Shown here piece by piece: positions 12,356 through 27,430 of a stretch of DNA of 64,000 nt. The first letter of the stretch is position 1; each line of letters starts with the position of its first letter. Where the stretch lies: positions 4,343,971 to 4,407,970 of the forward strand of contig OZ024789.1 of NCBI GenBank assembly GCA_964017065.1. Reading direction: 5' to 3'. The DNA comes from Haliclona indistincta (lineage: Eukaryota > Porifera > Demospongiae > Haplosclerida > Chalinidae). The notes under the pieces were generated by a model. It saw only the letters and a list, made by a program, of their open reading frames with translations, had not been told where the DNA came from and searched no databases. The position numbers and the translations under genes were made by a program.

Positions 12356-13028
12356 GTATTATACCTAGTATGGTTTGGTGTTTATAAGTATGAGTTGTCG
12401 TGGTTGGTGTGTGAGCATTGTTTTATACCCAGCCTATTAAAGAAGCAAACTTTTCCCCTTTGGTCTACCTCAAAAACGCTTCTTCACATCTGTGTAGGAG
12501 TCAGGGGAACGTAGAATACCTGAGTTGTGGCAGACCAATCAGATTGCTGCAAAGCCTGATGTAAGCAGTGAACCTTATGATAAAAAAGATGACTATCTAG
12601 ACTGATGTTTAGATCAGGCTAGGCTGCTTAGCGCGTCAGAATATACCAACATACCAGAGTAACTGCAAAGAGCCAGGCAATATCCAGCCAAATACATTTC
12701 GTCAAGAGTCGACGTCATTACCTAAGAGTATGAAACCATCTTGTGTTGCGCATTTTCTACATCAAAAATTTATACAGCAGAAAGCATTAGGGTAGCCTCG
12801 TACCCATGCAGGCTCTCGGGCGGGCTGCGTGGGTGGCTGCACTTACACACACACCCATCGAGCAAAAGAACAAATTGACAATTTCAAATAAACAAAAATT
12901 TATGTTACAAAAATGCAGTTGCAGTTTTCCAATCTAGAATTTAGTTGCTATAGCATCAACAGTGTAAGCTGCACGTTAAACTGCTCAGAAATTATCCAAA
13001 AATCAGTTCAGGCGTGTTCTGCACGTAC
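12356..13028. repeat. Shared intron-like block (copy 1)
   Basis: Between the orphan Death exon and the MCM2 fragment, 12545-12745 matches 25785-25985 almost base for base, and part of it matches 6418-6535. This supports an ancestral order of Death exon, this block, then NACHT exon. From about 12844 onward the sequence matches the MCM2 flanks at 21760 and 38130. The change of homology near 12840 marks a rearrangement breakpoint. No coding exon is seen. Confidence 0.55.
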
Positions 13029-14847
<1,819 letters not shown>

Positions 14848-15142
14848 CTGGACAGAGACAAAATGAGGGATGTAAAGTTCAAGTGGCGAGCTATCCTGCA
14901 GAGGGATTCTGAGGGTCGTGCATGCCAGTGTCCCACAATGTCTATTCCAAAGGATTACATATTATCATTGCCGATCGGCAATGATATGTAGGGATGATGT
15001 GTGTGTGTAATCAGGATACCTATTCACCAAGAAAGCCTTACTCCACATGCAAAATGCAAATCCCGAAGCTAATGTAAGGGGCTCAAAGAAGTAATGATTA
15101 TTCTACTGAAGTCCCACTTGAAGCAGTAGCATTCAAAGGTCC
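14848..15142. other. Flank shared with 40028-40290, with palindrome insertion
   Basis: This stretch matches 40028-40290 downstream of MCM2 copy 3. Relative to that copy it carries an extra palindromic segment at 14963-14986 followed by ATGTAGGGATGA. Short open frames exist in the 40-kb copy, but I recognise no domain. Confidence 0.45.
14963..14986. repeat. 24-bp perfect palindrome (copy 1)
   Basis: The half-site TATCATTGCCGA is followed by its exact complement. The same palindrome, in the same flanking context CATCCCTACATA, recurs at 63858-63881 in opposite orientation. The 40-kb homologue of this locus lacks it, so it was inserted, or its host element was mostly lost. Confidence 0.8.
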
Positions 15143-15273
15143 CCTGAGTCCGGTCCAGCGCACAAAGAGAGGATCCAGTGGGCAGCCATGGTGCCCCTGG
15201 TGAGGAGGTGTACTAGTGAGAGACCAGCTGATCGACCCAGCATGAGAGACAAAATGGAGCTACATGTACTCAG
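15143..15273 (+). pseudogene. Protein-kinase C-terminal exon fragment
   Basis: The codons ending at 15273 read WAAMVPLVRRCTSERPADRP followed by SMRDKMELHVL. This is the kinase subdomain XI pattern of a Cys, a short spacer, then an RPSM-type motif and a hydrophobic helix, as in tyrosine and tyrosine-kinase-like kinases. The exon would end at donor CTCAG|GTATAG. No catalytic-loop or DFG exon is seen nearby. The 40-kb copy (40292-40449) has a longer open frame in front. Frame differences upstream of the motif between the copies, and the isolation of the exon, suggest a dead fragment. Confidence 0.6.
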
Positions 15274-16134
15274 GTATAGGCTTATTATCTCACTGTGTGA
15301 ATGCTTATCACTATTATTATAGGCTCCATTACAGAGCAGTGAGCTACTGGTAACCTAACAAGCTGTGACTGTTCTCAGCAGCACTGAACTCTGCTTCAGA
15401 TACCTGTCACACAGACACAGATACATGTGACACTAAAGCATTAATTTTTTTGTTATAATGTTTTCACTACTTTAAATAGAAATTCAGTTTCGATGTTGAT
15501 TGTCAATGAAAATCAGATTAAAGTTTATGCTATGATCATGTTGAGTAATTTGCTGTGGTATCATTGAGTACAGTAGACAATCATGTATGATGTTGGTACT
15601 TATTGAGTGAACGCTTTGTGATCAGAAACAGCACGGTGTCGACACTTCAGCAGCAGCCATTTCATAAGTGACACTGCATGTTCTAAAAAGCATGCTAATG
15701 GTGTGTGTGTATGTGACTATCATGCCTATATTGCTGCATGGTAACTACTCAAAAATTCACTATTCATCCACCATCACAAATAGTTATCATAATTAATGCA
15801 TTAGCTTGCTATGGCTAAATGTTAGCAAGTGTGACACATGAATTAAAATTCACTGCATGGGCGATTTGGGTGAGTTATAGTGACAGACTGCCTTTATAGA
15901 GGTCAGTTTGCATGAACCTGATGACAGGTGACTCTTAGCTCAAGCACAGGGGATCAAATCACCTCTCCACAACAAGAGCACATCACACAGCAAACAGCAC
16001 TATCTGGTTTTGATGTCATGCAGCACTGATATCAGCCACACCTGTAGTAAATGCTAAATATGGAATAAGGACAGGAACCCATATACATTTGTAACTGACC
16101 AAGTCATAGCTAGATCTCATCACAGACCAGTCAG
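15274..16134. other. Intergenic, no gene seen
   Basis: The first 150 bases still match 40450-40600. The rest is AT-rich single-copy DNA within the window. I see no splice-bounded coding segment or structured repeat. It is the upstream flank of the collagen-like gene. Confidence 0.5.
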
Positions 16135-16140
16135 TATAAA
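16135..16140 (+). promoter_or_regulatory. TATA box of collagen-like gene
   Basis: TATAAA in the context CAGTATAAAAGCACC lies 73 bases before the ATG at 16213. That spacing gives a start site near 16165 and a 5' leader of about 45 bases. It is a strong match to the eukaryotic core promoter motif. Confidence 0.65.
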
Positions 16141-16212
16141 AGCACCATCCAGAATGAAACACAACCATCACACCAGAGTTCAAGGCTGGCTGTCAGTACA
16201 TTTTCAGGTAAA

Positions 16213-17282
16213 ATGGGACAATTTCAGCTGCAGTGGATTATTCTGGGAGTTGTATTATGTGGAGTGAAAGGTGAGATTTGAAGTGTGAAAATGACATCGA
16301 TTTTGATACTTTTGCTATGAAATTTTGTACAGTGTGGGCAGCTCCATCTTCGTGTAACAGTGGGCAGGTTACCAACATAACCTTGTCTTGTTCTGATGAT
16401 TTAAAGATGTTACAATGTTGTCGTGATGGTCGTGATGGACTGCATGGAAGAGATGGGTTATCAGGAGCTACTGGTGCACCTGGAACAGACGGACTAAAAG
16501 GAGAGCGTGGTGAGAGAGGATACACAGGAAGACAAGGTTTTAAAGGAGATCGAGGATATGCAGGAGCTCCAGGAAGAGACGGGCAAAGAGGAGAGTCTGG
16601 TAGAAGAGGAGACCGTGGTCATCTTGGAGGAATTGGTGTTCCTGGTCATGCAGGTCAACCTGGATCTCCAAGAGCATCGGGAAGAGATGGAGAGAAGGGT
16701 AGCCCTGGAGGGATTGGACCTAAAGGAAATCCTGGTTCTGAAGGATTACAAGGAATTCCAGGAGAAAATGGGAATGATGGACCACCTGGAATTAAGGGAG
16801 CTAAAGGCTCAACTGGACCACAAGGAGAAGTTGGACCTAATGGTGCTACTGGACCACAAGGACCAGTTGGGCATAAAGGTGCTACTGGACCACAAGGAGC
16901 AGTTGGACGTAAAGGTGATACTGGATCACAAGGACTCAGAGGAGACACTGGAATGCAAGGCTCTAAAGGTGAAACTGGTCCACAAGGACCTGAAGGAATG
17001 CAAGGACCTAAAGGTGCCCCTGGACCACAAGGACCCAAAGGTGACACTGGACTTCAAGGGCCTAAAGGCATGACTGTCATTGGACCAAAAGGATCAAAAG
17101 GTGCTAGAGGTGATACTGGACTCCGAGGACCTAAAGGTGCCACTGGATCACAAGGCCATAAAGGCATGAAAGGTACACACGTCATTGGATCAAAAGGAAA
17201 CAAAGGTGCTACCGGAAGTCGTGGACCTCCTGGTTTCCCAGGATTTTGTCCTTGTGATGGCGGCAGACTGCCTAGTCATTAA
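16213..17282 (+). CDS. Secreted short-chain collagen-like protein, two exons
   Basis: Exon 1 (16213-16270) encodes a signal-peptide start, MGQFQLQWIILGVVLCGVK. The donor AAAG|GTGAGA is phase 1. A tiny intron of about 62 bp ends at TTGTACAG (16332); an alternative AG at 16341 keeps the same phase. Exon 2 runs to TAA at 17280-17282. The mature chain has a short Cys-containing N-terminal region (SSCNSG, then LQCCRDG), then roughly 85 Gly-X-Y triplets rich in GPKG, GATGPQG and GRDG, and a short FCPCDGG C-terminus. Triplet interruptions include SPRASG and two VIG insertions (GMTVIGPKG and GTHVIGSKG). The Cys pairs flanking the helix could cross-link a trimer. No C1q or fibrillar C-propeptide is present, so it is not a fibrillar collagen. 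Shifted-frame and antisense open frames here are repeat shadows. Confidence 0.88.
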
Positions 17283-17361
17283 TTGTTTTGCACTACAGTC
17301 AACAGAATTATTTTTTCTTTGTGAAATGTGATTGATTACCTAGCTACATTTAGGTGTTGAT

Positions 17362-17367
17362 AATAAA
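17362..17367 (+). terminator. Polyadenylation signal of collagen-like gene
   Basis: AATAAA lies 80 bases after the collagen stop codon in AT-rich DNA and is the first canonical signal downstream. Confidence 0.6.
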
Positions 17368-17568
17368 ACCCACAATGGACATGTAAAATACAGTAGGATA
17401 CACAAAGAAGTGTTAATAGTTGCTGATAATTCAAATTTCCCGCCAAAATAATACTCATTGTTGACCACGCCTCTCTGATCACCACCCCCATCCGAGTCAC
17501 ACAAAAAAGCCACAACTCGTCTAGCAACTCGTCGATCCTTGCTCAAAAGTGACTGTCTACTTTGTCTC

Positions 17569-20555
17569 ATGGCGGCTAATACATTTAATGACGCTACTTC
17601 TACAGAGAAATTACCTGGTAGCTGGAATCAGCCTTGTAGTGATCGTCATCTTGCTGTTATTTCGAAGAATGTTGATCATTGGCGAACCATCGCTCCTTTT
17701 CTAGGGCTAACAGAAGCTGACGAAAGTGCGATACTAGAATCAGATCCTCATTCTGTATCATTGCAAAGAATCGCGATGCTGAGAAAATGGAAACAAAAAG
17801 AAGGACCAAAGGCCACGTACAGGAGACTGTGTCGAGCATTTGATGATTGTGAGAGAGCTGACCTTGTTGATAAGGTCAAACAACTACTACTAGCAGAGAA
17901 TAGCAACTCTTCAGATGAAGAAGGTATCATTTTATCTATGTCTCAGTGTTAAGGCTGGAATAGGCGAATAATTTTCCTCGCTGCCCTTTTACCTGTCTAT
18001 TGCAGGGGCGGCGGAACAGGGTCACTCCAATTGGTCCTGTACTCACATATGCGACTGCGGTCAAGAATTTTGACAGGCCAAATCGGTTTGAATGCATCGA
18101 TTTTATCCCGTTGACCCAGGGTAATGAGTAAACCCCTTGTAATTAGCTAGCTTTGACCGTTGACTGGAGCGGATCCAGCAAGCCTTGACCGCTTGACTAT
18201 TCCTTTATTTTTGTCTTGAATATTTTGACCAAGAAGAAAAATTAATTTAAAAAATGATTTAAAATTTTTTATGTTTAGCAGTGAATCAATCATTTTTATA
18301 ACTACACAGGTGAAAAAAGTGATGATGGTTTTCCACCAGATCCAAAAAAGCGCAAGGAAGACTACTGTGGTGAATTTGTGACCCGCCTTCGACAGGTGTA
18401 TAGTAAAGCCAAACCTCCAACCTGGGACCCTCTCCCTCAGTGCAGCCATGTCAAACTAGCCATGATTAAGGAGAAAGGAAAGCGATATGCATGTGACATT
18501 GAGACAACTGCTGAGAGTAGAGTGAGAGGAGACGTAGAGCAAGCTTTGACAGAAAAGGTACCTGTGGATTCCAATAGCATCTTTGATGCTGGCACCTTTG
18601 ACACTGAGCATCAGGTGATTCTAGTTGAAGGAGTGGGCGGAATGGGAAAAACAAGTCTTGCCTACCAATATGCCAAGAAATGGGCTGAAGGAAGCTTTAG
18701 TGTGTTTGATGCTGTGGTGCTTGTTCGTCTACGAGACTTGAACGAACACGATGTATGTGAAGTTAATCGTATCTTGCCTCACCTTCTCTTTCTAGCTAGT
18801 GATAAGCAAATGCCATCAGAAATGATCAGACATTTCTTTAGCGAGCTAAAGACTCTCTTCATCTTGGACGGCTGGGACGAAACTCCAGCAAGTATTCATA
18901 AAGTAATTCTTAAAAGTCTGCAGTCAGTTTCTCCACTAACTTCAATATTAATAACCTCTCGACCTGACTTTTCGTTGAATCTTCACAATCTAGCTAACCG
19001 GGTAGAAATTCTTGGCTTCACAAAGAATGATATTCATGATTACTTTAAGGCAGCATTAGAGTCCCAACTGTCCAGTGACAGTGAAGTGACATCTGCTTGT
19101 GATAAACTTAGCAGTCATTTCCATCACCGCCCAGAAATTGAAAGCTGTTGCTATGTGCCTCTGAATGCTGCCATTCTAGCGTACATATACCTCTATCGCA
19201 ACCAGACCTTACCTGTCACTCGATGTGAGCTGTTTCAAGAGCTTGTATTATGCTGCATAGTTCGTGAACTGACAACTCGTCAATCTGATAGTGGCCTTGA
19301 AGATGTCTCTTCATTTGAGGACCTCCCTGCTGATCTCAAGGAACAGTTACACAAGCTAAGTGAACTATCATTCAAGGGAGTGATCGAGAACAAGATTGTT
19401 TTTTCACAGAAGGAAATCGCATCGCTCTCTACATTAGGTCTGCTTCATAGAGTCGAGGGGTTTGGCTCAATTGGTAAAAAGCCGGTGACTTGTAACTTTA
19501 TTCATTTGGCTGTCCAAGAGCTACTTGCTGCTTACTTTATATCTCAATTAGAACCAGCTGAGCATTCTAAAACCTTTATAGATCTATTGGAAATCAATCG
19601 TATGTATCCTGTACTCCAGTTCTACAGTGGTCTGACTAGGCTCACCAATGAGGGTGTACGAAACCTAGTCGTCAATGAATTTCAAAGCTGTGGACAAACG
19701 TTTGGCAGACAACGGCACGGAAACCTGTTAGTAATTATAAACTGCATCTTTGAAGCACAAATGATAATTGATCAGGCATTTTATGAGCAAATCACAAATA
19801 CGCATAAATTGATAATGCATTTTGGACGGATTTCCTTGACTCCAATGGACTGTCTCTCATTACAATACTTCCTCTCCTCCGTTGGAAGAATGAAAAAAGG
19901 AAATATATCGATATATCTCGATTGTTGTAGCCTTAATGATCACTCCATTAGTCTACTACTTGGAATTTCTTCTGAGCATACATCCTCTGATTCTGGTGTT
20001 TTGGAGTCTTTGGAGTCATTTTCTGTATTGGGAAATACTTACACAGATACTGGGCTTATTCACTTTGCCAAAGCTCTAGATCTTACCTCCATCAGCACTT
20101 TGAAAACATTAAAAATCGGTAGTTACATTTTAACAGACAAAGGAATCGAGCCACTATTAGTATTACTGCCAAGCCAACATTTGCTGGAGGAGTTGTGTTT
20201 GTGTTGGTCATCACCCCACAATGATAAATTACTGGAAAAGATCGGAGAGTATGCAAAGAGAATGAGTAAACTCAAAAAATTAGCTGTATGGCCTGATGCA
20301 TGTCGTACATGTAAGCAATTCACATCAGAAGAAACAAAACAGTGGATCCAAAGTCTGATGGATGGTGGGAACAGTCTCATGTATTCTCTTGAGTCCAGTA
20401 TGGTTGAGCAACTTGTTATGCACATTCTTTTGTTTACTGAAAGTATGTCTGCTTATTGTACCCAAGTAATCAGTTCACTAAATGAGACAAGAGATAAAAT
20501 CAATATCGAAAGAGAAAGGACAGGTTTACCTCACTTTGTATTATATATCCACTAG
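17569..20555 (+). CDS. NLR2: complete Death-NACHT-LRR receptor
   Basis: This is a two-exon gene of 866 codons. Exon 1 (17569-17923, ATGGCGGCT) encodes a Death domain: GSWNQPCSDRHLAVISKNV, HWRTIAPFLGLTEADE, MLRKWKQKEGPKATYRRL, then DLVDKVKQLLL and SSDEEG. The donor AAG|GTATCA is phase 1. The 386-bp intron ends at ACTACACAG, and exon 2 (18310-20555) resumes as GEKSDDGFPPDP. P-loop GVGGMGKTS is at about residue 226 and Walker B LFILDGWDE at 301, then ITSRPDF and FIHLAVQELLAAYF, then leucine-rich repeats to the end (LDCCSLNDHSISLLL and following). In known NLRs the NACHT drives NTP-dependent oligomerisation, the LRR senses or inhibits, and the Death domain recruits adaptors. This is the only unit in the array with both parts in place. 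It is tail-to-tail with MCM2 copy 2, 269 bp away. Confidence 0.93.
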
Positions 20556-20824
20556 TTCTGAACCATTTTGCTGCAATTAATTCATTTCAGAGATTCATAA
20601 GTTTTTGGATTCTATATTTTTTGCTTTATTGAAAATTTTATGCAGCAAGACGTGGTCTGTTGCGATTGTCTGAGTTGAAAATACATTATAAACTGAGAAC
20701 GCATTTTGTGCATGGTGTCAGCTTTTTGACAGTATCAGTAATGTCTACATGAAGTCATGAACCACATGTTTCAAAATTTCAATTTTCATCATTAAAACAC
20801 CATAATGATAGCATGCTCTCAGTC

Positions 20825-23636
<2,812 letters not shown>

Positions 23637-23640
23637 GTAG

Positions 23641-23932
23641 TTTGGGTACAGCTCTATCAAGGATGGTCTCTAGCTGTGTAAACTTCCTGAGTAACCATTG
23701 TGATAGCGCACGTGTACACCCACGCATGTTATTAAGTAACCACGGTTAAATTATAACCGCTACATTCCAGCGAGAGGACTGGCTACCCCCGGCCCCGGTA
23801 AGGTCTGGACGCGAGACTAGTCATGATCTCTCTTGAGTTATGGCGTGCTAAAATAGGGCTGTTCAATTGCTCTCGTCCACCCAGCAGCTCTCTCTTCCGC
23901 AATCTCTACCAGCAGCAACAACAGTCTGTGGC
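23641..23932. other. Flank of Death pseudogene
   Basis: After the MCM2 homology breaks at 23636 the sequence is unrelated to the other units. The last 60 bases contain CAGCAG-rich leader-like DNA ending at the ATG at 23935. No gene is seen in it. Confidence 0.35.
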
Positions 23933-23934
23933 TC

Positions 23935-24297
23935 ATGGCTGGTACAGATGCTAAACCAACACTCCGGGACCTGCAGCACATGCCCTACACTAGTGAGGAT
24001 GGAAAGACAGTTCCATTCAGACTAACTGATCGGATCAGACCACGAGTAACAGATCTAGCTGTATATAGCCTTGGGCTTCCCTCGACATGTCATAGATATC
24101 ATGGAAACCAAACGAGATCAAGTCTTGTACATACTGGGTGAGTGGCTGGAAGGGCGCAACCAGGAGAATGACCAGAGACCACTGTCCTGGGGTACAATGA
24201 TCAATGATCATTGCTCTACAACGTGCTGATCTGATGGAGGAGGTCAGGAGAAACGTTTTATATCAACTGTTCCATCAGTATCTGAGAGAGGAGGTAT
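23935..24297 (+). pseudogene. Frameshifted Death-domain exon
   Basis: This is homologous to the Death exon at 55763-56101 (DAKPTLPDLQYMSYTSEDG). Here the reading starts MAGTDAKPTLRDLQHMPYT and stays open to RVTDLAV. A 4-base insertion (GTATATAGCC against GTAGCC) then shifts the frame. A second, 7-base duplication (GATCAATGATCA) lies after CTGGGGTACAAT, and the 3' end diverges to VRRNVLYQLFHQYLREE before a possible donor GAG|GTATGC. ATGGCTGGTACAG is joined directly to the exon body where the 55-kb gene has an intron acceptor, so either an intron was lost or a short first exon is fused. Confidence 0.75.
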
Positions 24298-25780
24298 GCT
24301 TGTGCCTAAAATTGATTCCTGTGCATGGTATTGTGTCAGTTCATTTTGTGTATTATACTTTGTTATTGCAAGCTCCACTAGCCTTAGCCAATAAACAGCT
24401 TCTCTATCATGCAGCTATTGCAATGTCCGCAATACATGTATAAATATATGTGTGTGTATATCTACCATAAATTTTCCACCCACATTTGCCAACCACCGCC
24501 CACGCAGGAAGTAACTCTATACAAAATCAGGAAATACTCGTAAATGTTCTAGATAGAGTAAGTGATTCATAATCGACCGTCATGTATATTCAGATGCCGT
24601 ATTTTTTTTGACTGCTCGAACAGTGCATTCATCCAACCTATCACAAGAAAGCAACTAGCCAGAGATGTGCTAGGGCATCCACAATGACTTTAGAAATCGA
24701 TTGCACTACACACACGAAACAGAAAGTACATTGTCCGTAGAAACTCTTTGTCGGATGCGAGTTCAGATGCTCGGACCGACGCTTGTACCAAGTGTCAACA
24801 GCATAGTACGCATCGTCATAGTTACTAGGAAGCTCAAGAGTTTTGCAGCAACAGCATGCGAGGTGCACTGGGAGACCCAGTACGGCCCACTCGCCCACAT
24901 GCGCTGGGACTTGTCATGACCATACTTTTGCGGAGTACGTGGGTTCATACAACTTGGGCACTATTCAGTTTTTTTGTTTGCTCCGTTTCCAGTAGCTATA
25001 GTTTACAGTCATGCTATTTGGGCAGTTTCAAAAGACTGCAGCGACTGTGGTACGAAAGCAAATTCTCCCAACAATGCGAAAGCGTGGGCATGGTGAGCCT
25101 CCCGTGCGAGGGGGCCGTCGATTAATACATTATTGTGCAATTGCAAATTATTGTGCAATGAGCCTTTCCATTGTACATATTATTGTTGTACATACATGTA
25201 GTCTACATTGTACATACATTTATCCGCTGACGTACATGCAACAAGGCTAGTTCCAATTGCACAAGAGGGTACACAATTTCGAAATTGGTACGCAATTTAG
25301 CAATAATATTGACAATAATTATGCGCAGTGCAATTTCGATATAAGCCTTTCCCAGTAAGACGATCAAATGTATGGGTGGAGTTAATTAAACGTAACGTCA
25401 CTTCCGGAGTCCCACGGTAACTCCACTAGCGGCTGTAATGTATGGGAGGGATTGAGAAAATGGACAAACTTTGGGCTCCGCGTATTCAAGCTGGGTTCTG
25501 ATTATTCTAATGTCGAGTGCACAAACCAGGCTATTAATACGAACTAGAATCAGCACGATCATGATTTAGTTGAACGACAAAACAGCGTGATGACATACAT
25601 AGCTGTATAACTGGAACGAACATGTTACTGAATGAAGCACAAATTTGTGGAAGCGCTAACCTTGTTTGAGCAGTTCCGCTCTGTTGGTGAAGAGTGTTTA
25701 GCTCCGGTAAGCAATGGTAGAACGAAGACAAAGACAAGGATAAACTTGCTACCTTGCACATTAGCACGGCGTGTTAGTAG
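24298..25780. other. Intergenic, no gene seen
   Basis: AT-rich DNA with TTGTACAT-type short repeats at 25130-25220. Short open frames on both strands (for example minus 24641-24898) overlap each other and show no domain. No structural RNA was found. Confidence 0.45.
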
Positions 25781-25990
25781 CCAAACCTGACGTAAGCAGT
25801 GAATCTTGTTGGCCTTTTGATAAAAATGATGACTATCTAGACTGATGTTTAGATCAGGCTAGGCTGCGCAGCGCATCAGAACATACCAGAGTAACTGCAA
25901 AGAGGTAGGCAATATCCAGGCAAATACATTTTGTCAAGAGTTCATTACCTAAGAGTATGCAACTGTCAATATGACGTGATGGGTATTTTT
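25781..25990. repeat. Shared intron-like block (copy 2)
   Basis: Matches 12545-12745 closely, including GACTATCTAGACTGATGTTT and ACCTAAGAGTATG. Upstream of it, where a Death exon would be expected by analogy with 12 kb, the sequence 25500-25780 holds no Death-domain codons. The N-terminal exon of NLR3 therefore seems to have been lost. Confidence 0.6.
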
Positions 25991-26244
25991 TACTTCACAA
26001 GTTTATACATGTACAGCAGAAGCATTAGGACTGATTTCACTGTTATGTAATGATATTCACAACAGTATTAATATTCACAACAGCATTAAAGATAATCATC
26101 ACTGTGTATAAAGTGACAGTGATGAGTGTTGCTACTATGGGTAATCTTGTGTAGAAAATTCCCAACACCATCTAATGGGATATATTGATGGTTGCATACT
26201 CTTAGGTAATGAACTATTGATTTCGTTGGGTTGCCCGCTGGTAG

Positions 26245-26650
26245 TTGGCTAGACTCTGCAGGCTACAGAAGAAATATTGTCCAGGTTTGAAAACAGCACA
26301 CTTCCTCACTCTGACAATATCAGCTTCTCTAAGCTCTGCTTGTTGTACTTTTTCTATACAAAATCTAACAGGAAGAGCAGTAATTTGTGTGGTTGCTGAC
26401 ACAACTGTTTACACAACAAACCACAGCCAATAGCAACTGTATACTCAGCTAGCATTCCAATGGCACTGCCCTTGCCAACACACATTTTGGCATAAAACTT
26501 GCCATCACACGCTGGATCTAGATGTCTTCTAGTTCTACTAGCCTCGTCCCCAGGCTCTAAACAGAGAGGCTGGTACACATTGTATGTACATGCGGTAGTT
26601 ATGTCCAAATATGGCATGATTTTCACCGAATCAGTTGAATTCGCATACTG
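26245..26650 (-). repeat. Duplicated block upstream of NLR3, coding-like on minus strand
   Basis: Copy of 7224-7690. On the minus strand one frame reads MKIMPYLDITTACTYNVYQ to GSAIGMLAEYTVAIG. A second, offset frame reads SATTQITALPVRFCIEKVQ to KCAVFKPGQ. The shift could be a phase-changing intron (CAG at GTAAACAG) or decay. I do not recognise the family. Conservation of this frame in both copies is imperfect, so it may be an old gene fragment riding in the NLR cassette. Confidence 0.4.
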
Positions 26651-27430
26651 TTAGTAATTGAATCGCCAACACATGGGCTATCCCGTAACAGAACGATTTT
26701 TTTCTAAATAAACGCCACACTGCCGAGAAAAATGGTAAAATCTATGCTGCTCGACGAGCAACGGTGCTTTCTAGGCACTCTAGCGAAAATCGCTCCGTTA
26801 CTAGATTGTAGCTTTGTTGAAACTTGCATTTCTGGAATCTTGAGCTTACTCAAGTTTTCACCGATGAGTTTTATGAATAAACACGTCGATCATGCACGGA
26901 CCGCGTCTCTCCGTTTTCTTGTGAGCAAGCCAGCCCGTTAAATTTCATGATACGAGTAGCTATCCCGACGCACTTGCTGTATTGCTAATATCGCTCTTGT
27001 CTGCTGCTTTAGTTTTCCAGAAGCACTGACCATAGCAATGCGCAGCGCCATAATTATTAATTAGTTGCGAGCACCCTTAACAACTGCAACATTGCACAAC
27101 TGGAGTATTTTATGTTCTCCTGACCTAACACAGATGAGAAGACAGGCCGCCGAGGCCTGCTAACATAGAGATTTGTCTGTTTGATGTACATATTGTAATT
27201 TTATGAACTATTCGTATAATACTGCATAGCGTAAAAATGTTGTCTTACGTAAAATTTTCACATTTTTGCCCTGATGACAGAAATTTGATTTCGCATACAA
27301 AAGTTTTGTGCTCTAATTATGTATTATAATTATTGCGAGAATAATTTTGCACTTCAAGAGCACCCAAAAAAAGGAATTTAAAATTTTTAAGCTTAGCAGT
27401 GATTGAATTATTATTTTTATAACTACACAG
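26651..27430. repeat. NLR3 5' flank shared with NLR1
   Basis: Co-linear with 8400-9238 and ending at the same ACTACACAG acceptor. It lacks the TA-rich insertion seen in the NLR1 flank. No exon is evident. Confidence 0.6.

Noticed and set aside
16507..17073. Open frame of 188 codons in a second frame of the collagen exon, and an antisense Pro-rich one at 16655-17047
   Set aside because: Both arise because the nine-base Gly-X-Y periodicity keeps other frames open. The Gly-X-Y frame has the signal peptide and splice fit.
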